Source: Micavibrio sp. UBA5572 | GTDB lineage: Bacteria; Pseudomonadota; Alphaproteobacteria; Micavibrionales; Micavibrionaceae | Length of the DNA: 64,000 nt | Direction of reading: 5' to 3' | NCBI GenBank assembly: GCA_002425415.1 | Contig: DIMG01000016.1 | Coordinates: 124,001 to 188,000, forward strand | Shown: positions 53,092 through 63,364 of the stretch, piece by piece | Numbering within the stretch: position 1 is the stretch's first letter | Layout: every line of letters begins with the position of its first letter | Position numbers and translations under genes: made by a program | Notes under the pieces: generated by a model | Told to the model about the DNA's origin: nothing | The model's input: the letters and a program-made list of their open reading frames with translations, nothing else | Databases searched by the model: none

Positions 53092-53772
53092 ATGGCTAAA
53101 GATCAGAATGAAGAGACGGTTACCCCTTTTAAGAAAGAGTCGCGGGTCTTTGCGGCATTACGCAATTATTTTTTGACCGGTCTGGTTGTGACAGCGCCTG
53201 TCGGCTTGTCCTTATATCTGGTTTGGTCTGTTCTGGCTTGGATTGATGAAAAAGTTGGCGGTATTCTTCCAATTCGTTTGACCGATGATAAAGATATACC
53301 TGGTTTGGGTGTGATTGTTGCTATCGGATTTTTTATTGTTGTCGGGATTTTTACCCGCAATTTTATCGGGCGGATGTTGCTTAAACTTTCCCATTATGTG
53401 ATGGAGCGGTTGCCGGTTGTTAAAACTGTTTATGGTGCACTTAAACAAGTAATCGATATGGTGATGGGGCAGCAAGCCAAAGCTTTCCGTGATGTGGTGA
53501 TGATCGAATATCCGCGCAAGGGCGTTTACATGATGGGCTTTCTGACGGGTAAAACCGAAGGCGAAGTTCAGGCTTTGACCGACAAAGAAATGGTCAATAT
53601 CTTTATTCCGACGACACCGAACCCGACTTCAGGATTTTTGGTTTTTGTTCCGGCTGATGAAGTGATTGACCTCAATATGTCGGTGGATGACGGGCTAAAA
53701 ATGATTATTTCCGGCGGCATGATTACGCCGAAATATAGCCCTAAAAAAGAGACCGGAAAGTCTGAAGGGTAG
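53092..53772 (+). CDS. DUF502 family membrane protein
   Basis: The 226-residue protein has two membrane helices (FLTGLVVTAPVGLSLYLVW and PGLGVIVAIGFFIVVGIF) and the family's conserved region MERLPVVKTVYGALKQVIDM followed by DVVMIEYPRKGVYMMGFLTG. Its function is unknown. It follows the phosphatase gene by 39 bases with GGAG upstream and converges on recG. Confidence 0.9.
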   Translation: MAKDQNEETVTPFKKESRVFAALRNYFLTGLVVTAPVGLSLYLVWSVLAWIDEKVGGILPIRLTDDKDIPGLGVIVAIGFFIVVGIFTRNFIGRMLLKLSHYVMERLPVVKTVYGALKQVIDMVMGQQAKAFRDVVMIEYPRKGVYMMGFLTGKTEGEVQALTDKEMVNIFIPTTPNPTSGFLVFVPADEVIDLNMSVDDGLKMIISGGMITPKYSPKKETGKSEG

Positions 53773-53778
53773 TTACTC

Positions 53779-55869
53779 TTATCCTGATCTGAGATAGGAA
53801 ATGGCCTGATCGCGTTCGAAGAGGTAGAGCAAGATTCTGAGGGCTTTGCCGCGCTCTGATTCAAGGTCGGGGTCTTTTTCCAGTAACAGGGCTGCGTCTT
53901 GGCGGGCGGAAATCAAAAGGTCGGCATGGGCTGCCAAATCCGCAAGGCGAAAGTTTTCCAGACCGCTTTGTTTTGTCCCCAGCACTTCACCGCTGCCGCG
54001 CAGTTCCAGATCTTTTTCGGCAATCAGAAATCCGTCTTCGGTTTCTCGAAGCGTTTTAAGGCGTTGTTTGGCGGTTTCATTGATCGGTGCGGCGTAAACC
54101 AGAAAACAATATGATTGATCTCCGCCTCTGCCGACGCGACCGCGCAGTTGGTGCAGTTGTGCCAAGCCAAAGCGTTCAGCGTGTTCGATCACCATGATAG
54201 TGGCTTTGGGGACATTGACTCCCACTTCGATGACGGTGGTGGCTACCAAAATGGAAATGTCGCCGTTGGAAAATTTTTCCATGACAGCGTCTTTGTCTTT
54301 TGGTTTCATGCGTCCGTGAATCAGACCGACTTTGTCGCCGAACAGGCTTTCTAAAATAATATAGCGTTCTTCGGCTGCAGCGAGGTCAAGGATTTCGGAT
54401 TCTTCAACCAAGGGGCAAACCCAGTAAATTTGTACGCCGTGTTTGATCTGTTCGCCCAGACGGCTCATCATATCTTCGACATTGTCTTGGGGCAAAAGGC
54501 GAGTGTCGACGGGTTTTCTGCCCGAGGGTTTGCCCATGATGCGTGAGACTTCCATATCGCCATAGGCTGTGAGTGCCAGTGTGCGCGGGATTGGTGTTGC
54601 CGTCATGACCAAGACATCTACGCCGCGGCCTTTGCTGGAGAGCTGCAGGCGTTGATGGACACCAAAGCGGTGCTGTTCATCAATCACGGCTAATCCCAGA
54701 TCGGAAAATTCAATAGCCTCTTGAAACAAAGCGTGTGTTCCGATGATGATTTTGGCTTGGCCTGATGCAATGTCTTCAAGAATTTTGGCGCGGGTTTTTG
54801 ATTTGTCGCGTCCGGTCAACGTCACGAAGGGGATTCCTGCAGATTCAAGAAATGGTTTAAGGGTTTGTGCGTGCTGGCGTGCCAGAATTTCGGTTGGAGC
54901 CATCAGGGCTGCTTGTGTGCCGCTATCAATGGCATTCATCATTGCAAGGGCTGCGACAATGGTTTTGCCTGATCCCACATCGCCTTGTAACAGGCGCAGC
55001 ATCCTGTCTTTTGACCCCATGTCCTTGTCAATGTCTTTGAGGGCTTCTTTTTGGAATGAGGTGAGTTCCCAAGGAAGGGTATCCATCAATTTTTTACGGT
55101 GTGCGCCGTTGATTTCAAACAAGCGACCGTTGAGTTTCTTTTGTTTGTGCCGCACGATGGCGAGGGTTAGCTGATTGGCCAGAAATTCGTCATAGGCCAA
55201 ACGGGTTCTGGTTTTGGAAGATGATTCCAAATCACTTGGGTTTTGGGGAGTGTGCAAATTCAGAAGGGCTGATTTCCAGTCTGGCCAGTTTTGCTGTTTG
55301 GCTTGGGATGCATCCAACCATTCGGGCAAGGCAGGCGTTTGTTCCAAAGCGGCAAGAATGGCCTTACGCAGAGGTTTGGTGGTCAGGCCTGCTGTGAGCG
55401 GATAAATGACTTCGTTTTTTTCCGGTTGGTCGCTGTCGAGAAGGTCGGGGTGGATGATTTGTTTCTGGCCTTTAAAATCTTCGATTTTGCCGCAAATCGT
55501 AACTGTTTTTTCGACGGGGAATTGGGCTTCGATCCAGTTGCCGTGGGCATTGAAAAACACCAGCTCCATAAAGCCTGTTTTGTCCCGTGCGCGAATGCGA
55601 TAGGGCTGGGATTTGCGCGGGGATGGGGTGTGTTTATCAATTGTAACAGTAAGGGCTACGGTATCATCCGGTTTTGCGTCCTTGATGTTGTCTACAAAAT
55701 GGCGTTCGACCAATTGGGATGGTTTATGAAAGACCAGATCCAGAAGTTTTGTGCCACCCAAAAGTTTTTCATAGAGTTTTAAATATTTTGGCCCCACGCC
55801 GTTCAATGTCCCGAGTGAACGGAAAAGCGGGTCAAGAATAAACGGGCGTTGGTTGATTTTGGTGGTCAT
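53779..55869 (-). CDS. recG: ATP-dependent DNA helicase RecG
   Basis: RecG reverses stalled forks and branch-migrates Holliday junctions. The 696-residue protein has an N-terminal wedge (OB) domain, then helicase motifs: Walker A LLQGDVGSGKTIVAALAM, the DEQH box LAVIDEQHRFGVHQRL, motif III TATPIPRTLALTAYGDMEVS, and the C-terminal QLRGRVGRGGDQSYC. Its ATG overlaps the stop of the membrane protein gene upstream by four bases (ATGA). Confidence 0.97.
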   Translation of the reverse strand: MTTKINQRPFILDPLFRSLGTLNGVGPKYLKLYEKLLGGTKLLDLVFHKPSQLVERHFVDNIKDAKPDDTVALTVTIDKHTPSPRKSQPYRIRARDKTGFMELVFFNAHGNWIEAQFPVEKTVTICGKIEDFKGQKQIIHPDLLDSDQPEKNEVIYPLTAGLTTKPLRKAILAALEQTPALPEWLDASQAKQQNWPDWKSALLNLHTPQNPSDLESSSKTRTRLAYDEFLANQLTLAIVRHKQKKLNGRLFEINGAHRKKLMDTLPWELTSFQKEALKDIDKDMGSKDRMLRLLQGDVGSGKTIVAALAMMNAIDSGTQAALMAPTEILARQHAQTLKPFLESAGIPFVTLTGRDKSKTRAKILEDIASGQAKIIIGTHALFQEAIEFSDLGLAVIDEQHRFGVHQRLQLSSKGRGVDVLVMTATPIPRTLALTAYGDMEVSRIMGKPSGRKPVDTRLLPQDNVEDMMSRLGEQIKHGVQIYWVCPLVEESEILDLAAAEERYIILESLFGDKVGLIHGRMKPKDKDAVMEKFSNGDISILVATTVIEVGVNVPKATIMVIEHAERFGLAQLHQLRGRVGRGGDQSYCFLVYAAPINETAKQRLKTLRETEDGFLIAEKDLELRGSGEVLGTKQSGLENFRLADLAAHADLLISARQDAALLLEKDPDLESERGKALRILLYLFERDQAISYLRSG

Positions 55870-56822
55870 GCCTCTTGTTTAGCAATTTTTTTGCCCAATT
55901 TCACGGCAAAAACGCTGATACCGATCATCATCAGGCCTAAAACGATTAAGGCAATTGGCCAGCCAACAATATCTTTGAAATATTCATCGGTGAAATATCC
56001 CAGATAGGCCAGCAAGGATAGAACTCCAATTGTTAAAAGAGTGCGGCTGGAAGCCAGAGTGCTGAGGTAAATAATGGTTGCTGATACACCGATCAGAAAA
56101 ATATCGAGCGGTGAGTCTTTCAGAAAATCAAAAGACGCGGCCGCCGTCATGATCGATCCCCAGAAATAATAAAATGGGGTAATGGCGTGGTGTTTTGTTC
56201 TGGTAATCCCCCATGAAATCATCAACATACTGATCCCCATTGTCATGACACTGGATGGTTCATCCAGATCGAGCCATGAGATCAGGGAGTATAAAAATGC
56301 GAAGAAAAACAGAACCGAGAAGAAGAGCAGGGACGTTTTCTTTGTTGCGCTAAAGGCGACTGTTTTTTGAATGGCCATAAAGGCGAAGACAATCATTGCG
56401 GCTTTGGCAATATCTCCGGTGTGTGGTAGGTATTCATCCATAAAAACGAATAAACCTGTGGGTTCTAAAGCGGATGCGACCAGAAAAAGCGGGGTTGATG
56501 CTTTGTCGAATTTTTTATCGCCCAAGGCAAATAGACCAAGAATAAAGGCGATAAATCCGCTTCCCAAAGTCAAAATCACACGAGACAGGCTGTCCATATC
56601 ATCCCAGATCATGCCGATATAGACGCAGATGCCCATAAAGATGAACGCGCTGCCGATATAGATCATGACGCGTTGGAGCATATTTCCTGAGTTTTCAGTG
56701 TTTGTTTCTGTGTCTATTAACGGAAATAAATCAACCATTTTTAAGTCGTGCATGCGAATTAATGTGCGGATTTGATCGAGAGATTGCGCGCGCGTTTGGT
56801 GGGGGGTGGTCGGTTGTGTCAT
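55866..56822 (-). CDS. Polytopic membrane protein of unknown function
   Basis: The 318-residue protein has a ~60-residue cytoplasmic start and then about ten hydrophobic helices (for example MIYIGSAFIFMGICVYIGMI and PIALIVLGLMMIGISVFAV). The layout resembles DUF2157-type predicted membrane proteins, but I am not sure of the family. It sits between the 56825 gene and recG, nearly abutting both, so the three form an operon. Confidence 0.75.
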   Translation of the reverse strand: MTQPTTPHQTRAQSLDQIRTLIRMHDLKMVDLFPLIDTETNTENSGNMLQRVMIYIGSAFIFMGICVYIGMIWDDMDSLSRVILTLGSGFIAFILGLFALGDKKFDKASTPLFLVASALEPTGLFVFMDEYLPHTGDIAKAAMIVFAFMAIQKTVAFSATKKTSLLFFSVLFFFAFLYSLISWLDLDEPSSVMTMGISMLMISWGITRTKHHAITPFYYFWGSIMTAAASFDFLKDSPLDIFLIGVSATIIYLSTLASSRTLLTIGVLSLLAYLGYFTDEYFKDIVGWPIALIVLGLMMIGISVFAVKLGKKIAKQEA

Positions 56823-56824
56823 GA

Positions 56825-57424
56825 TTATTGGCCTTGTACTTTGTCTTCGATAATCCATCCTAAAAATTCAATATTCCCGTAATAGGGGTTGGCTTGAGGG
56901 AGTGAGATATAACGCCCGTCCTTGTTCAGGTTTGGGCCATAGTTTCGTGATGACGAAATAAAAATATCGGTGATGAGGGTATGATTTTTGTAATGGTAGG
57001 GTTCAAAGACATAACCATCCGGTGAGATGGTTTTTGAAGAAAATTTTACTCCGTTCATTTCGGGAACAGATAATGTTGTTTTTTCCAGTTTTGCGTCTTC
57101 ATCTGAAACTTTAATTTCGATTGTGTCTGTTGTGCTGGTTTTGGGACTGTAAATATAGATCGAAGCCTTGACTTGTTGGTTATTTTGGCTTGGGTTGTCT
57201 GCTTTCTTGAACTCTGTGGTTAAAATCCCGTTGTTATCAATATCAAAGTATATTTTTCCTTGGCCATTCCATGTCTGGCTTGTGTAAACCAATTTATATT
57301 GAGGGTCGGGGACGTTTTTTCCGGGAAGCGTTTTTGCATAGGCTAATAAGCCAACCAGTAAAAGCGGGAGAGTTATTCCTGCGACCAGAACACGATTTTC
57401 CTTGATGAATGCTAAAACTGACAT
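56825..57424 (-). CDS. Membrane-anchored hypothetical protein
   Basis: The 199-residue protein has one N-terminal membrane helix (LVAGITLPLLLVGLLAYA) and a polar, beta-rich periplasmic part with a 'WNGQGKIYFDIDNNG' stretch. It resembles the GDYXXLXY-containing proteins that accompany DUF2157-like membrane proteins, though the identification is tentative. The ATG at 57424 has GAGG eight bases upstream; an ATG at 57436 is the alternative. It heads the operon leading to recG. Confidence 0.65.
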   Translation of the reverse strand: MSVLAFIKENRVLVAGITLPLLLVGLLAYAKTLPGKNVPDPQYKLVYTSQTWNGQGKIYFDIDNNGILTTEFKKADNPSQNNQQVKASIYIYSPKTSTTDTIEIKVSDEDAKLEKTTLSVPEMNGVKFSSKTISPDGYVFEPYHYKNHTLITDIFISSSRNYGPNLNKDGRYISLPQANPYYGNIEFLGWIIEDKVQGQ

Positions 57425-57459
57425 AAAGTACCTCATTAGTAAAATAATCAGGAGATATT

Positions 57460-57750
57460 ATGACTGGAAATCGCTCTCAAGTCGATACACAAGAAACCGT
57501 TGAAAATTGGCGAAAACGCCTGACTTTTCGGGCATGGCACCGTGGGACGCGGGAAATGGACTTGTTAATGGGATCTTTTGCCGAACAATACATTAACCGT
57601 TTTGAGGCCGAAGATCTGACTGTTTTTGAAGAAATCCTTATGAATAACGATCCAGATGTCTATGATTGGATCTCTGCGCGAAAAAAAGCGCCTCAAGAGC
57701 TCGATTCTCCAGTTCTGGACTTGCTTTTATCGCATAGCTTTGCCAAATAA
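57460..57750 (+). CDS. sdhE: FAD assembly factor SdhE
   Basis: SdhE helps attach FAD covalently to the succinate dehydrogenase flavoprotein. The 96-residue protein has the family core RLTFRAWHRGTREMDLLMGS, with the RGxxE motif, then the long helices of the fold. The length fits. It is followed by mfd after 6 bases and divergent from the 57424 gene. The recG-sdhE-mfd order is common in alphaproteobacteria. Confidence 0.93.
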   Translation: MTGNRSQVDTQETVENWRKRLTFRAWHRGTREMDLLMGSFAEQYINRFEAEDLTVFEEILMNNDPDVYDWISARKKAPQELDSPVLDLLLSHSFAK

Positions 57751-57756
57751 TCGGGC

Positions 57757-60700
57757 ATGATGTCCGAACAGATCAAAATTCAAGAGACCCAAACAGGATT
57801 TAAAACCGCTTATGGCTTGCCAGAAGGGCAGGATGTGCGTTTTTTGGCCGCGAGAGCTTTGGAGGCATCGCGTCAAAAACAGGTTTTGATTCATGTGGCT
57901 CTGGATGATGTGCGGTTATCGTCTTTGGCGGAGTTGATCCGGTTTTTTTCGCCTGATGTTGAAATTGTCGAATTTCCGGCTTGGGATTGTTTGCCCTATG
58001 ACCGTGTGTCGCCGCATATCGATCTGGTTGCGCAGCGCGTGTCATCCTTATGCCGTCTTTTGGAATGGAAAGAGGACGGGTTATTCAAACCTCGCATCGT
58101 TTTGACTACGGTGAATGCGGTGATCCAGAAAGTGATGCCGCAAGAGGCATTAAAGACTGCTCATCTGGTTGCCAAGGTCGGCGGGTGGATTAAAGATCAG
58201 GAGCTTTATGCATTTTTGGCGGGCAACGGGTATGCGCGAACCGATACGGTTCGTGAGCAAGGGGAATTTGCCGTTCGAGGGAGCATTATCGACATGTTTC
58301 CGACAGGGTATGAAAATCCGGTGCGGCTTGATTTGTTCGGTGATGAGGTCGAGAGCATTCGCAGCTTTGATCCGTCAACACAGGTGACAACTGGTATTCT
58401 GGATCGGTTTGAACTGCGTCCTGTGACTGAATTCTTTCTGGATGAGGCGAGTATTGCCCGTTTTCGTGCGGGGTATCGTGAATTATTTGGTGTGGCTTTG
58501 GCCAATCATCCTTTGTATGAAGCGGTTTCTGATGGTCGTCGTCATGCGGGGATGGAGCATTGGTTGCCGTTGTTTCATGAACGTATGGAAACGCTCTTTG
58601 ATTATGTGGTCGCGCCAATTTTATCATTTGATTTTCAATCCGAGCAGTCTCGCGGTGAGCGTCTGGTACAAATCAAGGATTTCTATCAAGCCCGTATGAC
58701 CCTTGATGACTCGTTTAAGGCTCGTAAACAAAAAAAGAATGGCAGTGATGTTTCGTTGACGGGGGTGGCTTATCATCCTTTGCCGCCTAAAAAACTTTAT
58801 TTGTCGGATGACGAATTTTTGGATTTGGTGTGTGGGTATAATCCGCTGATCCTTTCTGCTTTTTCTGAGCCGAAAGTTGATGATTTGCCGGATGCGCGGC
58901 GGGCGCGGGATTTTGCTGATGTGCGGGCGTTGTCCGAAGGAAATTTGTTCGATGAGGTCGGCAAATATTTTGCGTCCTTACAAAAGGATGGGCGTAAGAT
59001 TTTGGTGGCGTGTTATTCGCAAGGATCACGTGACCGGATGAAGGTGATGATGGAAGAGGGCGGGGCAGGTCTACCCCATCCTGTTGATAGCTGGCATCAG
59101 GTTTCACGATTGAAATCCGGTCAGGTCGGGGCGGTCTTGTTGCATCTTGAACACGGATTTGTGGCGAATGATCTGGCAGTCGTGACCGAGCAGGATATTC
59201 TGGGCGATCGGTTGTCGCGCAAGTCCGGACGTAAACGTAAGGCCGATAATTTCTTGCGTGAAGTGTCTGCGTTGAATCTCGGGGATCTGGTTGTTCATGT
59301 CGATCACGGGGTCGGGCGGTTTGAAGGGCTTGAAACACTTAAAGCCGGAGGTTTGCTACATGATTGTTTGAAGATTACTTATGCGGGCGGTGATCGTCTG
59401 TTTGTGCCGGTTGAAAATATTGATTTGCTGTCGCGGTTCGGTAATGCCGAAGGAACGGATCTTGACAAATTGGGCGGGGCAGGCTGGCAAGCGCGAAAAG
59501 CGCGGGTTAAAAAAGATTTGATGGTGATGGCCGAAGGGCTATTGGCGATTGCTGCCAAGCGGCTGTTGCATCATGCCGAGGTGCTGGATATCGATCATGG
59601 GCATTATAATGAATTTGTTTCACGGTTTCCTTATCAGGAAACGGAAGACCAGTTGCGGGCGATTGATGATACGTTATCCGATATGAAATCAGGGCAACCG
59701 ATGGATCGTCTGGTGTGCGGAGATGTCGGCTTCGGTAAAACCGAAGTGGCTTTGCGGGCGGCTTATGTGGCGGCCTTGGCAGGAGCTCAAGTGGTGATTG
59801 TTGCGCCGACAACCTTGCTTGCACGTCAGCATTTTTCAAATTTCAGAACGCGATTTGCCGAAATGGGATTGCGGGTCGAGCAGCTCTCTCGTCTTGTGAA
59901 TGCGCGTGAGTCGCGGGTTGTCAAAGATGGTTTGCGCGATGGGTCGGTGCGGGTTGTGATTGGCACGCATGCTTTATTATCCAAAGATGTCAATTTTTCC
60001 AATCTCGGATTGGTGATTGTTGATGAAGAACAGCGTTTTGGTGTGAAGCAAAAAGAACGTCTTAAAGATTTAAAACATTCGGTTCATATGTTGACACTGT
60101 CTGCAACACCTATTCCGAGGACATTGCAGTTGGCCTTAAGTGGTGTGCGGGACATGAGTTTGATTGCAACCCCACCGGTTGACCGTCTGGCTATTCGGAC
60201 TTTTGTCATGCCGTTTGATCCTTTGGTGGTGCGTGAGGCGATTTTGCGCGAACATTATCGCGGTGGTCAGAGTTTTTATGTTTGTCCACGGATTGCGGAT
60301 ATGGAAGAGCTGGAAGAACAGCTCAAGGAATTGGTGCCGGAAGTCAAAGTGATTTCAGCGCATGGCCAAATGACTCCGACAGAGCTGGAAGACCGGATGA
60401 ATGCGTTCTATGATGGGCAGTACGGGGTTTTATTGGCAACCAATATTATTGAATCGGGCCTTGATATTCCGTCAGCCAATACGATTATTATTCACCGTGC
60501 CGATATGTTCGGACTGTCCCAGCTTTATCAAATTCGCGGGCGGGTTGGGCGATCGAAAGTTCGGGCTTATGCTTATCTGATTTATCCGCCCAATCAACGC
60601 TTGACGGATGATGCGCAAAAGCGGCTCGAGATTTTCGAGACTCTGGATAGTTTGGGGGCAGGATTTCAACTAGCTTCACATGATCTGGATATTCGTGGGG

Positions 60701-61278
60701 CAGGAAATTTATTGGGGGATGCGCAGTCAGGACATATCCGTGAGGTCGGGATTGAGCTTTATCAACAAATGTTGGAAGACGCTGTGGCGGCGGCGCGTGC
60801 AGGGGTTGACGGGGTCATAGAAGATGCAGGGGATTGGAGTCCAACTCTTAACCTTGGTATGTCGGTTCTGATTCCTGAGGCCTATGTTTCCGATTTGAGT
60901 ACACGAATGAGCCTTTATCGCCGTTTGGGTGATTTGGAATCCGATGAGGATGTTGATGGATTTGCGGCCGAGATGATTGATCGGTTTGGTTCTCTTCCTG
61001 ACGAGGTGAATAATCTGCTCGAAATTGTGCGGATCAAGATGTATTGCAAACGGGCAGGTGTGATGCAACTTGATGCAGGGCCTAAGGGCGCAATTATTCG
61101 TTTCTATAAAGATACGCCGCCTAATCCTGAAAAATTATTTACGTGGATTGCAACCCGTCCGGGTTCGGTTAAAGTGCGCCCTGACCAAAAACTGACGATT
61201 CTTAGAACATGGGATTCTGTGAAAGATCGTGTGAAAGGTGCGCGTCAGGTTGCTGCTGATCTGGCTGGATGTGCCTAA
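57757..61278 (+). CDS. mfd: Transcription-repair coupling factor Mfd
   Basis: Mfd removes stalled RNA polymerase and recruits UvrA to damaged DNA. The 1173-residue protein has the UvrB-like N-terminus (VEIVEFPAWDCLPYDRVSPH), the CarD-like RNA polymerase-binding domain (LGDLVVHVDHGVGRFEGLE), and the RecG-like motor: RLVCGDVGFGKTEVALRAA, IVDEEQRFGVKQ, LSATPIPRTLQLALSGVRD and QLYQIRGRVGRS. The C-terminal TRCF domain follows. Confidence 0.98.
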   Translation: MMSEQIKIQETQTGFKTAYGLPEGQDVRFLAARALEASRQKQVLIHVALDDVRLSSLAELIRFFSPDVEIVEFPAWDCLPYDRVSPHIDLVAQRVSSLCRLLEWKEDGLFKPRIVLTTVNAVIQKVMPQEALKTAHLVAKVGGWIKDQELYAFLAGNGYARTDTVREQGEFAVRGSIIDMFPTGYENPVRLDLFGDEVESIRSFDPSTQVTTGILDRFELRPVTEFFLDEASIARFRAGYRELFGVALANHPLYEAVSDGRRHAGMEHWLPLFHERMETLFDYVVAPILSFDFQSEQSRGERLVQIKDFYQARMTLDDSFKARKQKKNGSDVSLTGVAYHPLPPKKLYLSDDEFLDLVCGYNPLILSAFSEPKVDDLPDARRARDFADVRALSEGNLFDEVGKYFASLQKDGRKILVACYSQGSRDRMKVMMEEGGAGLPHPVDSWHQVSRLKSGQVGAVLLHLEHGFVANDLAVVTEQDILGDRLSRKSGRKRKADNFLREVSALNLGDLVVHVDHGVGRFEGLETLKAGGLLHDCLKITYAGGDRLFVPVENIDLLSRFGNAEGTDLDKLGGAGWQARKARVKKDLMVMAEGLLAIAAKRLLHHAEVLDIDHGHYNEFVSRFPYQETEDQLRAIDDTLSDMKSGQPMDRLVCGDVGFGKTEVALRAAYVAALAGAQVVIVAPTTLLARQHFSNFRTRFAEMGLRVEQLSRLVNARESRVVKDGLRDGSVRVVIGTHALLSKDVNFSNLGLVIVDEEQRFGVKQKERLKDLKHSVHMLTLSATPIPRTLQLALSGVRDMSLIATPPVDRLAIRTFVMPFDPLVVREAILREHYRGGQSFYVCPRIADMEELEEQLKELVPEVKVISAHGQMTPTELEDRMNAFYDGQYGVLLATNIIESGLDIPSANTIIIHRADMFGLSQLYQIRGRVGRSKVRAYAYLIYPPNQRLTDDAQKRLEIFETLDSLGAGFQLASHDLDIRGAGNLLGDAQSGHIREVGIELYQQMLEDAVAAARAGVDGVIEDAGDWSPTLNLGMSVLIPEAYVSDLSTRMSLYRRLGDLESDEDVDGFAAEMIDRFGSLPDEVNNLLEIVRIKMYCKRAGVMQLDAGPKGAIIRFYKDTPPNPEKLFTWIATRPGSVKVRPDQKLTILRTWDSVKDRVKGARQVAADLAGCA

Positions 61279-61673
61279 GGAGAAACTACATCTAGTGGAA
61301 TGTTTTTAATTACAACGCATTTATATTGCTCGAGGGCAGAGAGGACTTCTTTGTGTTTTGAGAGATCGAATTTTCTCAGATATTTTTTAGGTTTTTCGTA
61401 GGAGAGTTTTGAATCTCTGAAATCAGCGCATATTTTCGGGGCAGAAGTTGATATGTAGATTGCGAATTCCGGCGCATCTTGATCGACCAGAAAGTTGGCC
61501 AGACTATAGACATCCACGGTGAACTGTTCAGGGGTTGGGTCTATAATATAGGCTTTGATTTGCTCGAATTTTCTGGACGGGATTTCTTTTATCTCTTCGG
61601 CGCGGACAATATTTCCCGATACCGAAAGGGTCAGAAATGCGGTTAAAACGGTTAGTTTTGCTTTGTATCCCAT
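61275..61673 (-). CDS. Secreted hypothetical protein
   Basis: The 132-residue protein begins with a signal peptide (MGYKAKLTVLTAFLTLSVSG, cleavage near VRA-EEIKE). The mature part has two cysteines (PKICADF and QYKCVVI) that could form a disulphide. No family is recognised. The frame is open 32 codons upstream, but the signal peptide supports this start. Its stop overlaps that of mfd by 4 bases. Confidence 0.65.
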   Translation of the reverse strand: MGYKAKLTVLTAFLTLSVSGNIVRAEEIKEIPSRKFEQIKAYIIDPTPEQFTVDVYSLANFLVDQDAPEFAIYISTSAPKICADFRDSKLSYEKPKKYLRKFDLSKHKEVLSALEQYKCVVIKNIPLDVVSP

Positions 61674-61788
61674 GCCCCAATATAGACCATATAACGCTTT
61701 AGTGAAAGGGGCTGTAATTTGTGCTTTTCCCTTATTTGTTGGCATGTTACCATATTCTGGTAACCCCAAGAATCGAGGGAGTCGTTTG

Positions 61789-62211
61789 ATGACCCAATCT
61801 TACCTACAAACCTGCATTCTGGACGCTTTGGATAAAGCCAAAGGAAATCAGAACAAAGCGCAAAAGATTATTGCGTTGTTGGCTATGGAAGATCCGCAGC
61901 TGCTTCAGGCGTTGGCTAAACCTCACTTGACGGGTATTGTGGCGCATGCGGTGGGACGAATTGCTATTCAGGAAAATGCTAAAAAAGCTGGTGCTTATGA
62001 GGATCTTCCAACCAAGCCGGTTGTCGAAAAAGGGACGCAAGATCAAAACGGGTTTGGCATCGATTTGCTTAAGGCTTTGGGTGGAGCGAATGTTCCGAAA
62101 TTCGGAATGGAGGATGCCGCTCCGCGTTTGGGGCGAAAACAGGCATCGCAGCAGCATGTGAATGCTCTGAATTTGATGGCGAATAAAAGTAAATCTTCAA
62201 AGAAAAAATAG
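61789..62211 (+). CDS. Hypothetical protein, helical with a basic tail
   Basis: The 140-residue protein starts at an ATG with GAGGGA nine bases upstream. The first ~75 residues are helical (SYLQTCILDALDKAKGNQNK, ALAKPHLTGIVAHAVGRIAI); the C-terminus is basic (ANKSKSSKKK). It has no signal or membrane helix. It is 8 bases from the AmgK-like gene and likely co-transcribed. No family is recognised. Confidence 0.65.
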   Translation: MTQSYLQTCILDALDKAKGNQNKAQKIIALLAMEDPQLLQALAKPHLTGIVAHAVGRIAIQENAKKAGAYEDLPTKPVVEKGTQDQNGFGIDLLKALGGANVPKFGMEDAAPRLGRKQASQQHVNALNLMANKSKSSKKK

Positions 62212-62219
62212 GGTCTGAA

Positions 62220-63278
62220 TTGCCTTTATCTGTTTATGATCGTGCCGAGTTCTTGAAAAACTTTGGGTGGGGGGATGCTTCTGGGACTCCTGTCGGGGAA
62301 GATTGGTCACAACGAAAATATTTTCGTATTCAACAAGGTCAGCGTTCAGCTATCCTTGTTCATTCTGTGCCGGATAATGATCCGCGTGCGGTAATGGGGC
62401 ATAAATTATGTGATTTTATCGACATTGGAAATTTTTTACGCGGTCTGGAGATGTCCGTTCCAGAAATTTATGCATCGGATTTAAGTCATGGTTTGATGTT
62501 GATCGAAGACTTTGGAGATCAGGATTTTTCCAAATTGATTGCTTGCGGTGGAGAGCGTCAAGCCGATTTGTATAAATTGGCAACGAATGCTTTGATTCAT
62601 CTTTATCGGCGCGCGACTTATGCGCCGATTGATCTTCCCAATTATTTTGATAGCCATATTCATACTGGACGGAGACGTGTTGTTGATTGGTATATGCCTG
62701 CTGTTTTGAAACGTCAAAATCCTGACGGAGTACTTGAAGATTATTTGAATGTGTGGAAGGGAATTGAATCCCGTTTGCCTCCGGTTATTAAACGGTTTCA
62801 GCATGGAGATTTTCATCCTGGCAATATTATTTATCTTCCTGATCGTATTAAATTTCGTCAGGTTGGTTTGATTGATTTTCAAGGCGGGATGATGGGGCCT
62901 GCTCCTTATGACTTGGTTAATCTTTTGGAAGATGCCCGTCGGTTTGTTCCTGAAGACATTAAACGGGATTGTTTGGCTCATTTCATAGATAATTTGTCGA
63001 AGAGTGAAAAAGAGTCTTTTCTGGCGTGGTATCCGATTTTGGCTGCGCAATTCCATTTCCGTGTGATCGGGCAGGCTATCAAGCTGGCTCTTAAAAATGA
63101 TATTACACGGTTGATGGATTTGTTGCCTGTTTTGAGTGTGCATATTCAAAATGATCTGAAGCATCCTGTGTTGCAGCCCATGAAAGTATGGTTTGATGGG
63201 CAAGGGATTACCTTTTCTCAAGAAGAGCAGATTGATTTGAAGAAAGTCGCTGCTTTTATGCGACCTGATGCGTTTTGA
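62220..63278 (+). CDS. Aminoglycoside phosphotransferase-family sugar kinase, AmgK-like
   Basis: The 352-residue protein has the APH kinase fold: catalytic loop FQHGDFHPGNIIYL and the metal-binding VGLIDFQGGMMGPAPYDLVN. The pattern matches AmgK-type kinases, which phosphorylate cell-wall amino sugars in peptidoglycan recycling. The MurU partner is not in the window. The start is a TTG at 62220; no better ATG is near. Confidence 0.8.
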   Translation: MPLSVYDRAEFLKNFGWGDASGTPVGEDWSQRKYFRIQQGQRSAILVHSVPDNDPRAVMGHKLCDFIDIGNFLRGLEMSVPEIYASDLSHGLMLIEDFGDQDFSKLIACGGERQADLYKLATNALIHLYRRATYAPIDLPNYFDSHIHTGRRRVVDWYMPAVLKRQNPDGVLEDYLNVWKGIESRLPPVIKRFQHGDFHPGNIIYLPDRIKFRQVGLIDFQGGMMGPAPYDLVNLLEDARRFVPEDIKRDCLAHFIDNLSKSEKESFLAWYPILAAQFHFRVIGQAIKLALKNDITRLMDLLPVLSVHIQNDLKHPVLQPMKVWFDGQGITFSQEEQIDLKKVAAFMRPDAF

Positions 63279-63364
63279 TTTGTTGATCTTTCTCTGTTTG
63301 GTCTTGCGGCCAATGGTTTTTTTCCTAATTTACTAGCAGTTTTCAAAGTTGAAAGGATTTTATC